Of a stretch of DNA of 16,660 nucleotides, positions 1 to 7,153 are shown piece by piece. A model generated the notes under the pieces. The model saw nothing but the letters and a program-made list of their open reading frames with translations, searched no databases and had not been told where the DNA came from. A program made the position numbers and the translations under genes. Location of the stretch: assembly GCA_035295665.1 (NCBI GenBank), contig DATGIQ010000674.1, positions 1-16,660 on the forward strand, read 5' to 3'. This stretch comes from DATGIQ01 sp035295665. Lineage in GTDB: Bacteria > Planctomycetota > Planctomycetia > Gemmatales > Gemmataceae. Numbering within the stretch: position 1 is the first letter of the stretch; every line of letters starts with the position of its first letter.

Positions 1-1
1 T

Positions 2-121
2 GTCATTGGCAAACCGGCTCCCGGCGAGACAGAGGCTCTCTACGATGGCCGGATTGCGGTCGATCTGCTGCACATCGTGAGCCTAGAGCCGCTGCACACT
101 GCTTCCAACGGCCCGTCTTGA
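2..121 (+). CDS. C-terminal fragment of an unidentified protein
   Basis: An open frame runs from the window edge to a TGA at 119-121, giving about 39 residues that include the stretch LYDGRIAVDLLHIVSLEP. This looks protein-like, and the stop lies 29 bp before the start of the next gene in the same direction, as expected for two consecutive genes. The tail vaguely recalls the C-termini of Gfo/Idh/MocA-type oxidoreductases, which often carry a YDGRIAV-like string, but this is a guess from a short fragment. An open frame of this length can also occur by chance in GC-rich DNA. Confidence 0.4.
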   Translation, partial: VIGKPAPGETEALYDGRIAVDLLHIVSLEPLHTASNGPS

Positions 122-150
122 CCGCTCCCAAGCTGGAAAGAAAAGCTGCC

Positions 151-612
151 ATGTATCCAACGCTCGAATCCCGTGCCGATCTGCTTAAAATCCTGGATGA
201 GATGACCGAAGCGCGAAAGCAAATGTTGGAGCGGTGCGAGCGGATGAGCGATGCTCAGCTACACGATCCCGTCTATCCGGGCACCTGGTCGGTCCTTCAG
301 ACCCTCGCCCATTTGGCGTGGGCCGAAGCGGATATGTTGGCCTGGATCGAACGCCGTCCCGGACCGCTGCCGCCGCAAGACCAGCCAGCCGAACCGCCCG
401 CGGATCTGCCGGCCGTCCGTACCGCCCTGGATGAAGCCCATGCCACGGCCATCGCATTCCTCAAAGCTCACCCCGAAACCGTGCTCAAGGAAAAATGCCA
501 GTATGGCCGGCAGGGGGAGCAGACCGTTGGCGGCGGGTACTTTCATCTTGTCGAACACGAAATCCACCACCGCGCCTTCATCAGGCACAAGTTGGGGAAG
601 CTACAGGGCTGA
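151..612 (+). CDS. DinB-fold putative metal-dependent hydrolase or transferase
   Basis: The 153-residue protein has the size and pattern of the DinB/YfiT four-helix-bundle family. The probable metal triad is His54 (in TLAHLAWAE) plus His136 and His140 (in HLVEHEIHHR), matching the usual one-plus-HxxxH arrangement. DinB-fold proteins are cytoplasmic; some are thiol-dependent transferases (bacillithiol or mycothiol type) and many are uncharacterised, so no substrate can be assigned. I chose the ATG at 151 because GGAAAG at 135-140 is suitably placed. An in-frame TTG at 118 would add 11 residues and overlap the preceding stop. The gene is followed after 82 bp by the beta-helix lipoprotein gene on the same strand. 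Confident in the family, not in the function. Confidence 0.85.
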   Translation: MYPTLESRADLLKILDEMTEARKQMLERCERMSDAQLHDPVYPGTWSVLQTLAHLAWAEADMLAWIERRPGPLPPQDQPAEPPADLPAVRTALDEAHATAIAFLKAHPETVLKEKCQYGRQGEQTVGGGYFHLVEHEIHHRAFIRHKLGKLQG

Positions 613-694
613 AAGGTTATAGTCCACCCGCCTGATTTGTGGACAAGAAGGCGGGGACCTTGGCGCGCTTTCTCACGTTCGCTGGAGATGTTTC

Positions 695-3145
695 ATGAAC
701 CGTTTCGTGCTGGCACCATTTGTACTCGGTATCCTCCTGGTCTGCGGTTGCTGGCGCGCGCAACCGGCCAATGGCACCGATACCGATCCTACCACCGGCA
801 GCCCGGTGGGTGCGCGAATCGAGACGCCGGCGGCGGCCCCGCCGCGCCCAACGGATGCCGGTCAAACGGTGCGCCCCGTCGTATTCGCTCATGATCCTTC
901 GAATTCGCGTGCGCTCTCGGTGCCTGCGGGCAGCGATATGGTTACGAATGGCCGCAATCTTCAAGCCGCCATTGATAACGCATTGCCCGGCGACGTCATC
1001 GAACTCGATGCCGGTGGTATCTACCTGGGGCCAATTCTTTGTCGCGGCAAGCTCCCCGCCAGCCAAAACACAGGGCCAGCGATTACGATTCGTACCCGCG
1101 ACTTCGACCAACTCCACGGCCATCCGGCGGGGAAGCGGGTGACGCCGGCCGACGCCAAAGACATGGCTGTAATTCTTGCGCCCGGGTCAAAAGGCGAGCC
1201 TAGCCTTCGTCCCGGGGTTGATGGCGGCATCTGGATCGACAACGATGGCACAAAGGGTGAGCCAACGGGCAAGGGGTATGGGTTCTGGACACTGATGGGT
1301 TTGGAAATTCGGCGCGCCAGTCCCAACCGTGGAAGCGTTCACGGCCTCTTGGTGATTGGAAACAACGACGCGGCTCTCGACAGCGCGCAGGATTTTCTCG
1401 ATAAGGTTCCCCACGATATCCTGATCGACCGCTGCTACATCCACGGGCTGGAAGAGGATGTGGGTGAGCAGATGGTCCCGGGTTACGCGCAACGGGGGAT
1501 TACCGTAGCCGGGCGGAATGTGACGATTGACAGTTGCGACATTCGCGAAATCAGCAGCCCCGCGGTTTGCGACGGTCAGGGAATCTACATTGTCAATACG
1601 CCTGGTCCAGTGACCATCAACAACTGCGCCATCTCCGCAGAACACGAAAACCTGCTGGTTGGTGGAGACACGAGCAAGATCCAGCTGGAGGCTGTTCTGA
1701 CGCGGGATCCCGAATGGATCCACCCCGGGACCAACGTAACCTTTTCTCCCAGCGCCATGCGTGGGGTTCTCGGAACCGGTCAGAGTTGGGCGATTCTCTA
1801 TAACTCGTGGTTGGGCCTCGATGACGGAACGCCTGGCAATCAGGAATTTGTGCGCGTTCTGTCCACAACCGGCAGCACCTTCACAGTTGCGCGCGTCACG
1901 AAACCTCACGACGGCCGACAAAAGCCATTTGCTATCCTGGCTGCCCACGCGGGCGGTACTCCCCAGGAGCCAAATACGCCCTCTCTTGGGATGGACCTGG
2001 TGCCCGCGCACCTCACGATCACGAACAACACCTTCGAAAAGCCCCTGAAGTACAACAATGCCGAACCGCAAGCGCCATGGCGGAAAGGTCAGAACTACGT
2101 GGGGAAATACTGGTACGCCAAGAACCTGTTGGAGCTGAAAGCTGGCAGCTTCGTTACCATCAAGGACAACATCTTCCAGAATAACTGGTACGGTTCGGAT
2201 CAGTACGGGTTTGCCATCCTCTTTACGCCCCGGGGCCGTAGTCCGAATCCAGCTCCCGGGCAAGGCTTTTTCCAGGGCGGCCCGTGGACGACGGTCGACA
2301 ACGTCACCTTCACTCACAACATCGTTCGGCACTGCTGGTCCGGAATTCAAATCCTGGCGTGCGATCAAAACGGCGATACAGGTGGGACGCAGCTCGTGCA
2401 CGATGTCCTCATCTCGCAAAATGTCTTTGACGACATGGGGGATGGCAATCGCTGGGCGTTTCCGAAGCCACAATACGAACGCAATCCGCCCGCGGATCGG
2501 CCTGTGTGGTTCCACATCCTGACGGGGAAGCTCGGCGGCGACCCCGGCAATTATCCTTCCGGTGAGCGCATCCCTCCGGGTGGGACGAATGAGTCGCTTG
2601 GAGGAACGGACAAAGTCTGGATCACTCACAACACGTTCGCGTACGGTCAGTTCGTTTCAGGGAAAGCTCATATTGGAAATGGAAAGTGCTTATCGCTGGG
2701 CGGGGTAGGGACTGGAACCGGCTTTCACACGAACTTCCGGTTCAATGACAATATTTGCGCGGTGGGTTCGCACGGGATATTCAACGAGGATACGGGGGGC
2801 GAGGCCAACTTTCCCGGCAGAGACGGTCAGCCGGGCATGTATTCCAAGAATAGCGGTTGCCCCGGCGGGCAATTCCTGCGCAACGTCCTCTATGGAGGCC
2901 GGGATAAAATCTATCAAGCGGGTTGGCTCAGCCCGGATGGCCCGAATCGGGCCGACACCGATACGAATTATTATCCAAGCAACGTCGCCGACGTGGGCTT
3001 TGTAGACTTTGGCGACGGAAATGTAGACGGAAATCTTGGACCGTTGACGAGCGTGAAGGCGTACACGAAGCTGCGGCTCGACAGCAGGAGCAAATATCTC
3101 AAGGCTGGTTCCGACGGTACACGGCCGGGGGCGTCCTCGGACTAG
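695..3145 (+). CDS. Right-handed parallel beta-helix lipoprotein
   Basis: This 816-residue protein is probably exported and lipid-anchored. A Lys-free hydrophobic signal segment ends in LLVCGC, with Cys19 as the likely lipidated residue. A Pro/Thr/Ala-rich linker (about 20-65) follows, then a domain entered by NLQAAIDNALPGDVIELDAG (88-107), the typical first turn of pectate-lyase-like beta-helices. Many later turns carry Asn-rich strand ladders such as ITNNTF, IKDNIFQNNW, FTHNIV, ISQNVF, ITHNTF and FNDNIC. Proteins with this fold are often polysaccharide lyases or glycan-binding surface proteins; no catalytic residues can be assigned here. GGAG at 684-687 precedes the ATG by 7 bp. The stop codon overlaps the pheS stop on the other strand within the tetramer CTAG at 3142-3145. 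The fold is well supported; enzymatic activity is unknown. Confidence 0.88.
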   Translation: MNRFVLAPFVLGILLVCGCWRAQPANGTDTDPTTGSPVGARIETPAAAPPRPTDAGQTVRPVVFAHDPSNSRALSVPAGSDMVTNGRNLQAAIDNALPGDVIELDAGGIYLGPILCRGKLPASQNTGPAITIRTRDFDQLHGHPAGKRVTPADAKDMAVILAPGSKGEPSLRPGVDGGIWIDNDGTKGEPTGKGYGFWTLMGLEIRRASPNRGSVHGLLVIGNNDAALDSAQDFLDKVPHDILIDRCYIHGLEEDVGEQMVPGYAQRGITVAGRNVTIDSCDIREISSPAVCDGQGIYIVNTPGPVTINNCAISAEHENLLVGGDTSKIQLEAVLTRDPEWIHPGTNVTFSPSAMRGVLGTGQSWAILYNSWLGLDDGTPGNQEFVRVLSTTGSTFTVARVTKPHDGRQKPFAILAAHAGGTPQEPNTPSLGMDLVPAHLTITNNTFEKPLKYNNAEPQAPWRKGQNYVGKYWYAKNLLELKAGSFVTIKDNIFQNNWYGSDQYGFAILFTPRGRSPNPAPGQGFFQGGPWTTVDNVTFTHNIVRHCWSGIQILACDQNGDTGGTQLVHDVLISQNVFDDMGDGNRWAFPKPQYERNPPADRPVWFHILTGKLGGDPGNYPSGERIPPGGTNESLGGTDKVWITHNTFAYGQFVSGKAHIGNGKCLSLGGVGTGTGFHTNFRFNDNICAVGSHGIFNEDTGGEANFPGRDGQPGMYSKNSGCPGGQFLRNVLYGGRDKIYQAGWLSPDGPNRADTDTNYYPSNVADVGFVDFGDGNVDGNLGPLTSVKAYTKLRLDSRSKYLKAGSDGTRPGASSD

Positions 3146-4164
3146 AACTGCTGCAAGAACCGGACATCATCCGCCCAGAAATGGCGAATGTCGTCGATGC
3201 CGTATTTGCGGATGGCAATCCGCTCCGGTCCCATGCCAAAGGCGAAGCCGCTGTATCGCTGGGGATCATAACCGCCATTCTGAAGCACGGTGGGGTGGAC
3301 CATGCCGGCTCCCATGATCTCCAGCCAACCGCTCCGCTTGCACATGCTGCACCCTTGGCCGCCACAGCCGATGCAATCCATGTCCACTTCGATGCTTGGC
3401 TCCGTGAACGGGAAGTAGCTCGAACGGATCCGCACCTGGCGATTTTCGCCAAACATGCGCCGCGCGAACGCGACGATTGTTCCTTTCAGGTCCGCCATGG
3501 TTACGCGGCTGCCGACGACCAACCCTTCGACCTGGTTGAATTGAATTTCGCTGCGCGTGGTGATCGCCTCGTAGCGATAACACATCCCCGGTAGGATCAC
3601 ACGGATCGGCTCCGGGCAGAGCTCCCGCATGACGTGGATTTGTCCCGGCGATGTGTGCGTCCGCAGCAAGATGCCCGGGGTTGTCGTGTAAAACGTGTCC
3701 CACATATCGCGGGCCGGATGGTCCGGCGGCATGTTCAGCAGCTCGAAGTTCGTTTGATCATCTTCGACTTCGCGGCTCCGATAAATCTGGAAGCCCATGT
3801 CGGCGAAGATCGTGGCGATCGTCCGCAAGGTCTGCGTGGCAACATGCAGCCGGCCACGAACAACGGAACGGCCGGGCAGGGTCACGTCCAGGGCCTCGGC
3901 CGCCAGACTCTGTGCCAGCGTCTTTTCCTTTGCCTGGGCCAGCGCCGCCTCGAACGCCGCGGTGAGGGCCTCCTTGATGCGATTGGCCTCTTGGCCGTAG
4001 GTACGCCGCTCGGCGGGGGGAACCTCTGCGACCCGTTTGATGGCCCGCGTGAGTTCTCCCTGCTTGCCGAAGTATTTGGTATTCCAGGCGCGCAACGCTC
4101 CTTCATCGGTGCAAGAGCGGAGTTCCTCCAGGCCATGTTGTTCGAGAGATGCCAGCTCGGACAT
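3142..4164 (-). CDS. pheS: Phenylalanyl-tRNA synthetase alpha subunit
   Basis: PheS forms the catalytic half of the cytoplasmic alpha2beta2 enzyme that charges tRNA-Phe. The 340-residue protein has the N-terminal coiled-coil arm (about 1-90), class II motif 2 around CYRYEAITTRSEIQFNQVEG (195-214), the FPFTEPSIEVD segment (251-261) and motif 3 at GFAFGMGPERIAIR (306-319). A four-cysteine insertion (Cys264, 267, 272, 275; CxxCx4CxxC) before GWLEIMGAGMVHP looks like a zinc knuckle, a variant I recall from PheS of some other bacteria. The start at 4164 matches the family N-terminus (MSELASLEQ). No clear Shine-Dalgarno is visible, and it lies 28 bp after rplT, so translation may depend on coupling. 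pheT does not follow: downstream is the convergent lipoprotein gene. Confidence 0.97.
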   Translation of the reverse strand: MSELASLEQHGLEELRSCTDEGALRAWNTKYFGKQGELTRAIKRVAEVPPAERRTYGQEANRIKEALTAAFEAALAQAKEKTLAQSLAAEALDVTLPGRSVVRGRLHVATQTLRTIATIFADMGFQIYRSREVEDDQTNFELLNMPPDHPARDMWDTFYTTTPGILLRTHTSPGQIHVMRELCPEPIRVILPGMCYRYEAITTRSEIQFNQVEGLVVGSRVTMADLKGTIVAFARRMFGENRQVRIRSSYFPFTEPSIEVDMDCIGCGGQGCSMCKRSGWLEIMGAGMVHPTVLQNGGYDPQRYSGFAFGMGPERIAIRKYGIDDIRHFWADDVRFLQQF

Positions 4165-4192
4165 ACGACGCAACGACCGCGAAGTGAGAATC

Positions 4193-4549
4193 CTACTGCA
4201 AATGCGCTTTTGCCAGGTCGGCGATGTTGGTAAACGCATCCGGGTCGTGCACCGCCAAGTCGGCGAGGGTCTTGCGATCGAGCTCAACCTGAGCACGCTG
4301 CAAGCCGTGAATGAATTCACTGTACCGAAAGCCACGCATGCGGCAGGCCGCGCTCAAACGAATGATCCAGAGCCGGCGGAACATCCGCTTGCGCACCCGA
4401 CGGTCGCGGAAGGCATAGACCCGAGCTCGAATTAAGGTCACCGTCGATTGACGAATGAGGTTGTGCCGACTCTGCCGGAAGCCTTTGGTCAAGCGGCGGA
4501 GGCGCTTGCGTCTTCGGAGGACGGTTTTGCCGCTGCGTGCACGAGCCAT
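4193..4549 (-). CDS. rplT: 50S ribosomal protein L20
   Basis: This 118-residue, strongly basic protein matches bacterial L20 in length and pattern: the Arg/Lys-rich N-terminal extension MARARSGKTVLRRRKRLRR, KGFRQSR, the central YAFRDRRVRKRMFRRLWIIR block and the C-terminal globular part with FIHGLQRAQVELDRK and LADLA. L20 binds 23S rRNA early in large-subunit assembly. In E. coli it also represses translation of its own operon by binding the rpmI leader; whether that happens here is unknown. GGGGAG lies about 9 nt before the ATG on the minus strand. It sits 46 bp after rpmI and 28 bp before pheS, within the conserved infC-rpmI-rplT-pheS order. Confidence 0.97.
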   Translation of the reverse strand: MARARSGKTVLRRRKRLRRLTKGFRQSRHNLIRQSTVTLIRARVYAFRDRRVRKRMFRRLWIIRLSAACRMRGFRYSEFIHGLQRAQVELDRKTLADLAVHDPDAFTNIADLAKAHLQ

Positions 4550-4595
4550 GCTGCGATGCTCCCCAAGGTAATGGCGGTGCTCTCGGAACCGCCAG

Positions 4596-4793
4596 TTAGG
4601 TTTCGCCCATCATGCGGACGTAGGTCTTGGCAATCTTGGTTGTTTCCGTGATCGGGCTCCGCAGCTGCCGCTTACGTTTGCCCGTCTTGTGGCTCAGCAA
4701 ATGCTTCTTGCCGGCCTGGCGGCGCTTCAGCTTGCCCGCGGCGGTCACCCGGAATCGCTTGCGGATGCTTTTGTGTGTCTTCATCTTGGGCAT
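4596..4793 (-). CDS. rpmI: 50S ribosomal protein L35
   Basis: The 65-residue basic protein begins MPKMKTHKSIRKRFRVTAAG and continues KLKRRQAGKKHLLSHKTGKRKRQLR, the conserved L35 pattern. The ATG at 4793 is preferred over an upstream in-frame ATG at 4829 because it gives the family N-terminus and has an AAAGGGA Shine-Dalgarno just upstream on the minus strand. The gene lies between infC and rplT. The 180-bp gap to infC is unusually long for this cluster and contains a large inverted repeat (4834-4912), so expression of rpmI-rplT-pheS could be adjusted there. Confidence 0.97.
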   Translation of the reverse strand: MPKMKTHKSIRKRFRVTAAGKLKRRQAGKKHLLSHKTGKRKRQLRSPITETTKIAKTYVRMMGET

Positions 4794-4833
4794 CGCTGTC
4801 CCTTTCCACTTCTGCCGGTTTCTTGGCAAATGA

Positions 4834-4912
4834 TGGAGTGCGGCGGCTCGACGTCGCTTTGGGGTCTAGGAGGTCTTTCCCATCCAAAGCGGTGTCGAGC
4901 CGCCGCACTCCA
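4834..4912. repeat. 29-bp inverted repeat between infC and rpmI
   Basis: Two 29-bp arms, 4834-4862 and 4884-4912, are inverted copies of each other with only two adjacent differences, around a 21-nt spacer. The left arm opens TGGAGTGCGGCGGCTCGAC. In plus-strand RNA both differences become G-U wobbles, so the stem stays paired. In the minus-strand mRNA of the infC operon they are A-C mismatches, but the hairpin would still be very stable. No T-tract follows on the minus strand, so it is not a classical terminator. It could be a dispersed REP/MITE-like element inserted in the operon, or an mRNA-processing or attenuation structure. The arm sequence resembles repeats I associate with planctomycete intergenic DNA, but this is from memory and unverified. 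Confidence 0.85.
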
Positions 4913-4973
4913 GAGCTGCATAGGAAACCGTATTATACAGGAACCCGCCGCGGTGGCGAGGGGTGGGCCAGGT

Positions 4974-5507
4974 TCATGTTGTCTTGGGCGCAAGCATCGC
5001 GGTCATGCGTTTGCCCTCCATGGACGGAGCCTTCTCGATCTTGGCGAGATCGGCCAGCTTCTCCACCATCGACGTGATGATCCTTCGCCCCTCATCGATG
5101 TGCTGGAGCTCCCGGCCGCGGAACAGCACATTGAGCAAGACTTTGTCCTTGTGTTCCAGGAACTTCCGCGCCTGGTTGATTTTCGTTTCGATGTCGTGTT
5201 CGCCGGTTTTGGGACGCACCCGGATCTCTTTGAGCTTTTGCTGGTGCGGTTTGCTCTTGCTTCCCTTACGCGATTGCTGGTAGCGAAACTTGCCGAAATC
5301 CATGATCTTGCACACGGGCGGCCGTTCATTCGGCGCGACTTCGACAAGATCGAGCTGGGCTTCGCGGGCCATCTCCATCGCCTGCGTCGTCGGGATCACG
5401 CCAAGTTGTTCCCCCTGGACACCAATCAGACGAACCGGACTGATACGAATCTGTTCGTTGATCCGTTGGCCTCGGTTCTGCGGCGGCTGCATGTGACGAT
5501 CGCTGAT
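4974..5507 (-). CDS. infC: Translation initiation factor IF-3, ATC start
   Basis: IF-3 binds the 30S subunit and checks start-codon and initiator-tRNA pairing. The protein (177 residues from the ATC) shows the N-domain pattern RINEQIR...VRLIGVQGEQLGV...A...AREAQLDLVEVAP, the linker PVCKIMDFGKFRYQQSRK, and the C-domain KEIRVRPKTGEHDIETK...FLEHKDKVLLNVLFRGREL. The first in-frame ATG (5492) lies 21 nt from the perfect AAGGAGG at 5514-5520, too far. An in-frame ATC at 5505-5507 lies only 6 nt from it and gives (M)SDRHMQPPQN. IF-3 genes commonly use ATT, ATC or ATA so that IF-3 represses its own translation. First gene of the cluster with rpmI, rplT and pheS. Confidence 0.95.
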   Translation of the reverse strand: MSDRHMQPPQNRGQRINEQIRISPVRLIGVQGEQLGVIPTTQAMEMAREAQLDLVEVAPNERPPVCKIMDFGKFRYQQSRKGSKSKPHQQKLKEIRVRPKTGEHDIETKINQARKFLEHKDKVLLNVLFRGRELQHIDEGRRIITSMVEKLADLAKIEKAPSMEGKRMTAMLAPKTT

Positions 5508-5513
5508 ACGTTT

Positions 5514-5520
5514 CCTCCTT
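5514..5520 (-). promoter_or_regulatory. infC Shine-Dalgarno that fixes the ATC start
   Basis: The minus strand reads AAGGAGG, then six bases, then ATC. This full complement to the 16S 3' end, at optimal spacing, supports ATC as the initiation codon and argues against the ATG 15 nt further on. Confidence 0.85.
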
Positions 5521-5674
5521 CCTGTGCTGGAACGCTCCCGGCCGTTGCTGCCAGCGTGCGGCTTGGAAGCACCTGGCGGACGGGTTCATGGTCTGGAGTC
5601 CGGAGCACGCCCATTGGCGCACAGCAAATTCCAGGCCGCGGGTTGTCTTTCCCGGTCTGGACTAATTTATCATC

Positions 5675-5701
5675 ATTATCGCCCAGATGGAAGCACGTCA
5701 A
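5675..5701 (-). promoter_or_regulatory. Candidate sigma-70-like promoter for the infC operon
   Basis: On the minus strand TTGACG (5701-5696) is followed after 15 bp by GATAAT (5680-5675), each five of six matches to the classical boxes, in a locally AT-rich patch of a GC-rich region. It would give a leader of about 160 nt before infC. The spacer is shorter than the usual 17 bp and planctomycete promoters are poorly defined, so this is tentative. Confidence 0.35.
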
Positions 5702-5784
5702 CGGAGAAAAGCGAGCCGTGCCGACTGCCGGCGCAGCTGCTATAACAATTAGGAGATCGTCCGGCAGGGATTTCGGGTAGATCG

Positions 5785-5819
5785 TCGCCGAACCGCGCGG
5801 AGCTCGCGCGCTTCGGCGA
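5785..5819. repeat. 15-bp hairpin in the infC / PAS-gene divergent region
   Basis: The arms TCGCCGAACCGCGCG (5785-5799) and CGCGCGCTTCGGCGA (5805-5819) pair with one C-C mismatch around the five-base loop GAGCT. It lies about 280 bp upstream of infC and 90 bp upstream of the membrane PAS gene. There is no T-tract on either side. Apart from this hairpin and the promoter candidate, nothing else recognisable was seen between 5521 and 5909. Confidence 0.6.
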
Positions 5820-5909
5820 ACCGCCGCCATACAACCCTCATCCCACGCCGTACCCATCGACTGGGTCCCCTATGAACAACGTCAGGATAACATGGATGGA
5901 GGTCCGACC

Positions 5910-6998
5910 ATGCAGGGGGTCACGAATCGGCTACCGCGCTATGGGGTTGCTGTTTTCACAACGGCAGCCGCGTCTCTGTTTGCCCTCTTCCTTGCGCCGC
6001 TGAGTTTACGCGTCCCGTTTGCACTGTTCGCCGCCGCCGTCATCCTCAGCTCCCTGGAAGGCGGCCTGAAGCCCGGTCTGCTGGCAACCGCTCTCTCAAC
6101 GGTTGCCTTGGCTGTGGAATTTTGGCTCCTCCCCTTGGCTCAACTCCCGGAAAACCAGGACGAAGTGGTCCCGCTGTTGGTGATGTTTATCATCATCGGC
6201 CTATTGAGCAACTACCTGGGTGAACAGTGCTGGCGCGCCGTGCATGCGGCTGAATCGTCACAGGCAGCCGTAGCCCAAATCCGGGATACCGAAGAATATC
6301 CCGAACCGGTGAATTCTGTCGTGCAAGTCTTCACCGGCTGGAATCCGCAGGAGGCCACGGAGGAGATGCGGGGACCGATTCGCTCTCGCAGGGACGGCAA
6401 AGCCATTCGCTCGGAACCTCGAAACGGCTCGGCGCCAACGTTGCGTGAACGGATCAATTCCGCCACCGGACTGCGGCTGCGCTCGCCCAGGCAACGCAAA
6501 CAAGCGGAGCCCGAGTTGCGACAACGAGAGGAGCAATTTCGCTCCCTGGCGGCCTGTGCACCGGCCAGCATCCTCCAGATGGATCCCGATTGCCGTTGCG
6601 TCTATGCAAATTGCGCTGCTCAGCTATTGGGAGGCTTCAGCGCCGAAGAAGGTCAAGGGGATGGCTGGGCCCGCTATGTGCATCCCGAGGATCGCGTTCG
6701 GGTCGTGGCCGGTTGGGCCGCCGCAATGCAGGCCGGCAGGGAGTTCGCTTGTGAGCTTCGCTTCCTCGTTCCGCGCCGTGTGAATGGGACGTTCGCTCCC
6801 ACCGATGGCCAGTGGGTCCGTCTTCGCTCTTCACCGATGGTTTCCGACTTGGGAAAACTCATCGGCCACGTTGCGGTCCTGCAGGAGATCGATGGCCAAA
6901 AGCTCGCCGAAGAGGCGCTTCGGCAGACTCGGACACTGGTGACGGCGGTCGCTCGGTCGTTGGGACAAGGCCAAGCATGCCAAAGTGAGGTTGGATAA
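5910..6998 (+). CDS. DUF4118-like membrane protein with one PAS domain, no kinase core
   Basis: The 362-residue protein has about four hydrophobic segments (roughly 11-30, 36-50, 55-77, 87-104) separated by the short EGGLKPG loop. This layout is like the DUF4118/KdpD-type membrane module common at the front of planctomycete and proteobacterial sensor kinases. A polar linker (about 110-205) and a PAS domain follow (about 208-327, EEQFRSLAACAPASILQMD...YVHPEDR...VAVLQEIDGQKLAEEAL). The protein ends soon after the PAS exit helix: no HisKA phospho-acceptor helix, HATPase or GGDEF domain is present. The start at 5910 has GGAGGT at 5898-5903 with 6-nt spacing; the in-frame ATG at 5892 is poorer. 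It may be a truncated sensor kinase or a stand-alone sensor partner. Confidence 0.8.
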   Translation: MQGVTNRLPRYGVAVFTTAAASLFALFLAPLSLRVPFALFAAAVILSSLEGGLKPGLLATALSTVALAVEFWLLPLAQLPENQDEVVPLLVMFIIIGLLSNYLGEQCWRAVHAAESSQAAVAQIRDTEEYPEPVNSVVQVFTGWNPQEATEEMRGPIRSRRDGKAIRSEPRNGSAPTLRERINSATGLRLRSPRQRKQAEPELRQREEQFRSLAACAPASILQMDPDCRCVYANCAAQLLGGFSAEEGQGDGWARYVHPEDRVRVVAGWAAAMQAGREFACELRFLVPRRVNGTFAPTDGQWVRLRSSPMVSDLGKLIGHVAVLQEIDGQKLAEEALRQTRTLVTAVARSLGQGQACQSEVG

Positions 6999-7003
6999 AA
7001 GGC

Positions 7004-7042
7004 CATCGGGAGAGCAAACCCGAAGGGTTTGTTCTCCCGATG
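7004..7042 (-). terminator. 18-bp hairpin, possible terminator of the surface-protein gene
   Basis: The arms 7004-7021 and 7025-7042 pair over 18 bp with a single G-T position around a three-base loop. Read on the minus strand, the hairpin is followed by GCCTTTTATCC, a short T-run three bases after the stem. That makes it a plausible, non-ideal intrinsic terminator for the gene ending at 7154. On the plus strand it starts 6 bp after the PAS-gene stop but lacks a T-tract. Confidence 0.45.
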
Positions 7043-7050
7043 AAGGTTGG

Positions 7051-7089
7051 GATTCCCGGCCAATGCCGGAAGGGCAAGAGCCGGGAATC
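7051..7089. repeat. Second hairpin of the convergent gap
   Basis: GATTCCCGGC (7051-7060) and GCCGGGAATC (7080-7089) are perfect inverted copies around 19 bases. With the hairpin at 7004-7042 it fills most of the 155-bp gap between two convergent genes, consistent with a bidirectional transcription barrier or a small dispersed repeat. No other feature was seen in this gap. Confidence 0.55.
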
Positions 7090-7153
7090 ACCTGGAGGGA
7101 AGGACGGCAACCAGCTCCGTGCTGGGCAAGGAACCGCTGCCGAACCGTTTTGA

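Noticed and set aside
1187..2629. A 480-codon open frame on the minus strand inside the beta-helix lipoprotein gene.
   Set aside because: The same aligned-antisense effect. The plus frame has a lipoprotein signal and beta-helix repeats.
4672..4908. A minus-strand open frame of 78 codons covering the inverted repeat and overlapping rpmI.
   Set aside because: It overlaps the confidently identified L35 gene in another frame, and half of it is the inverted repeat itself.
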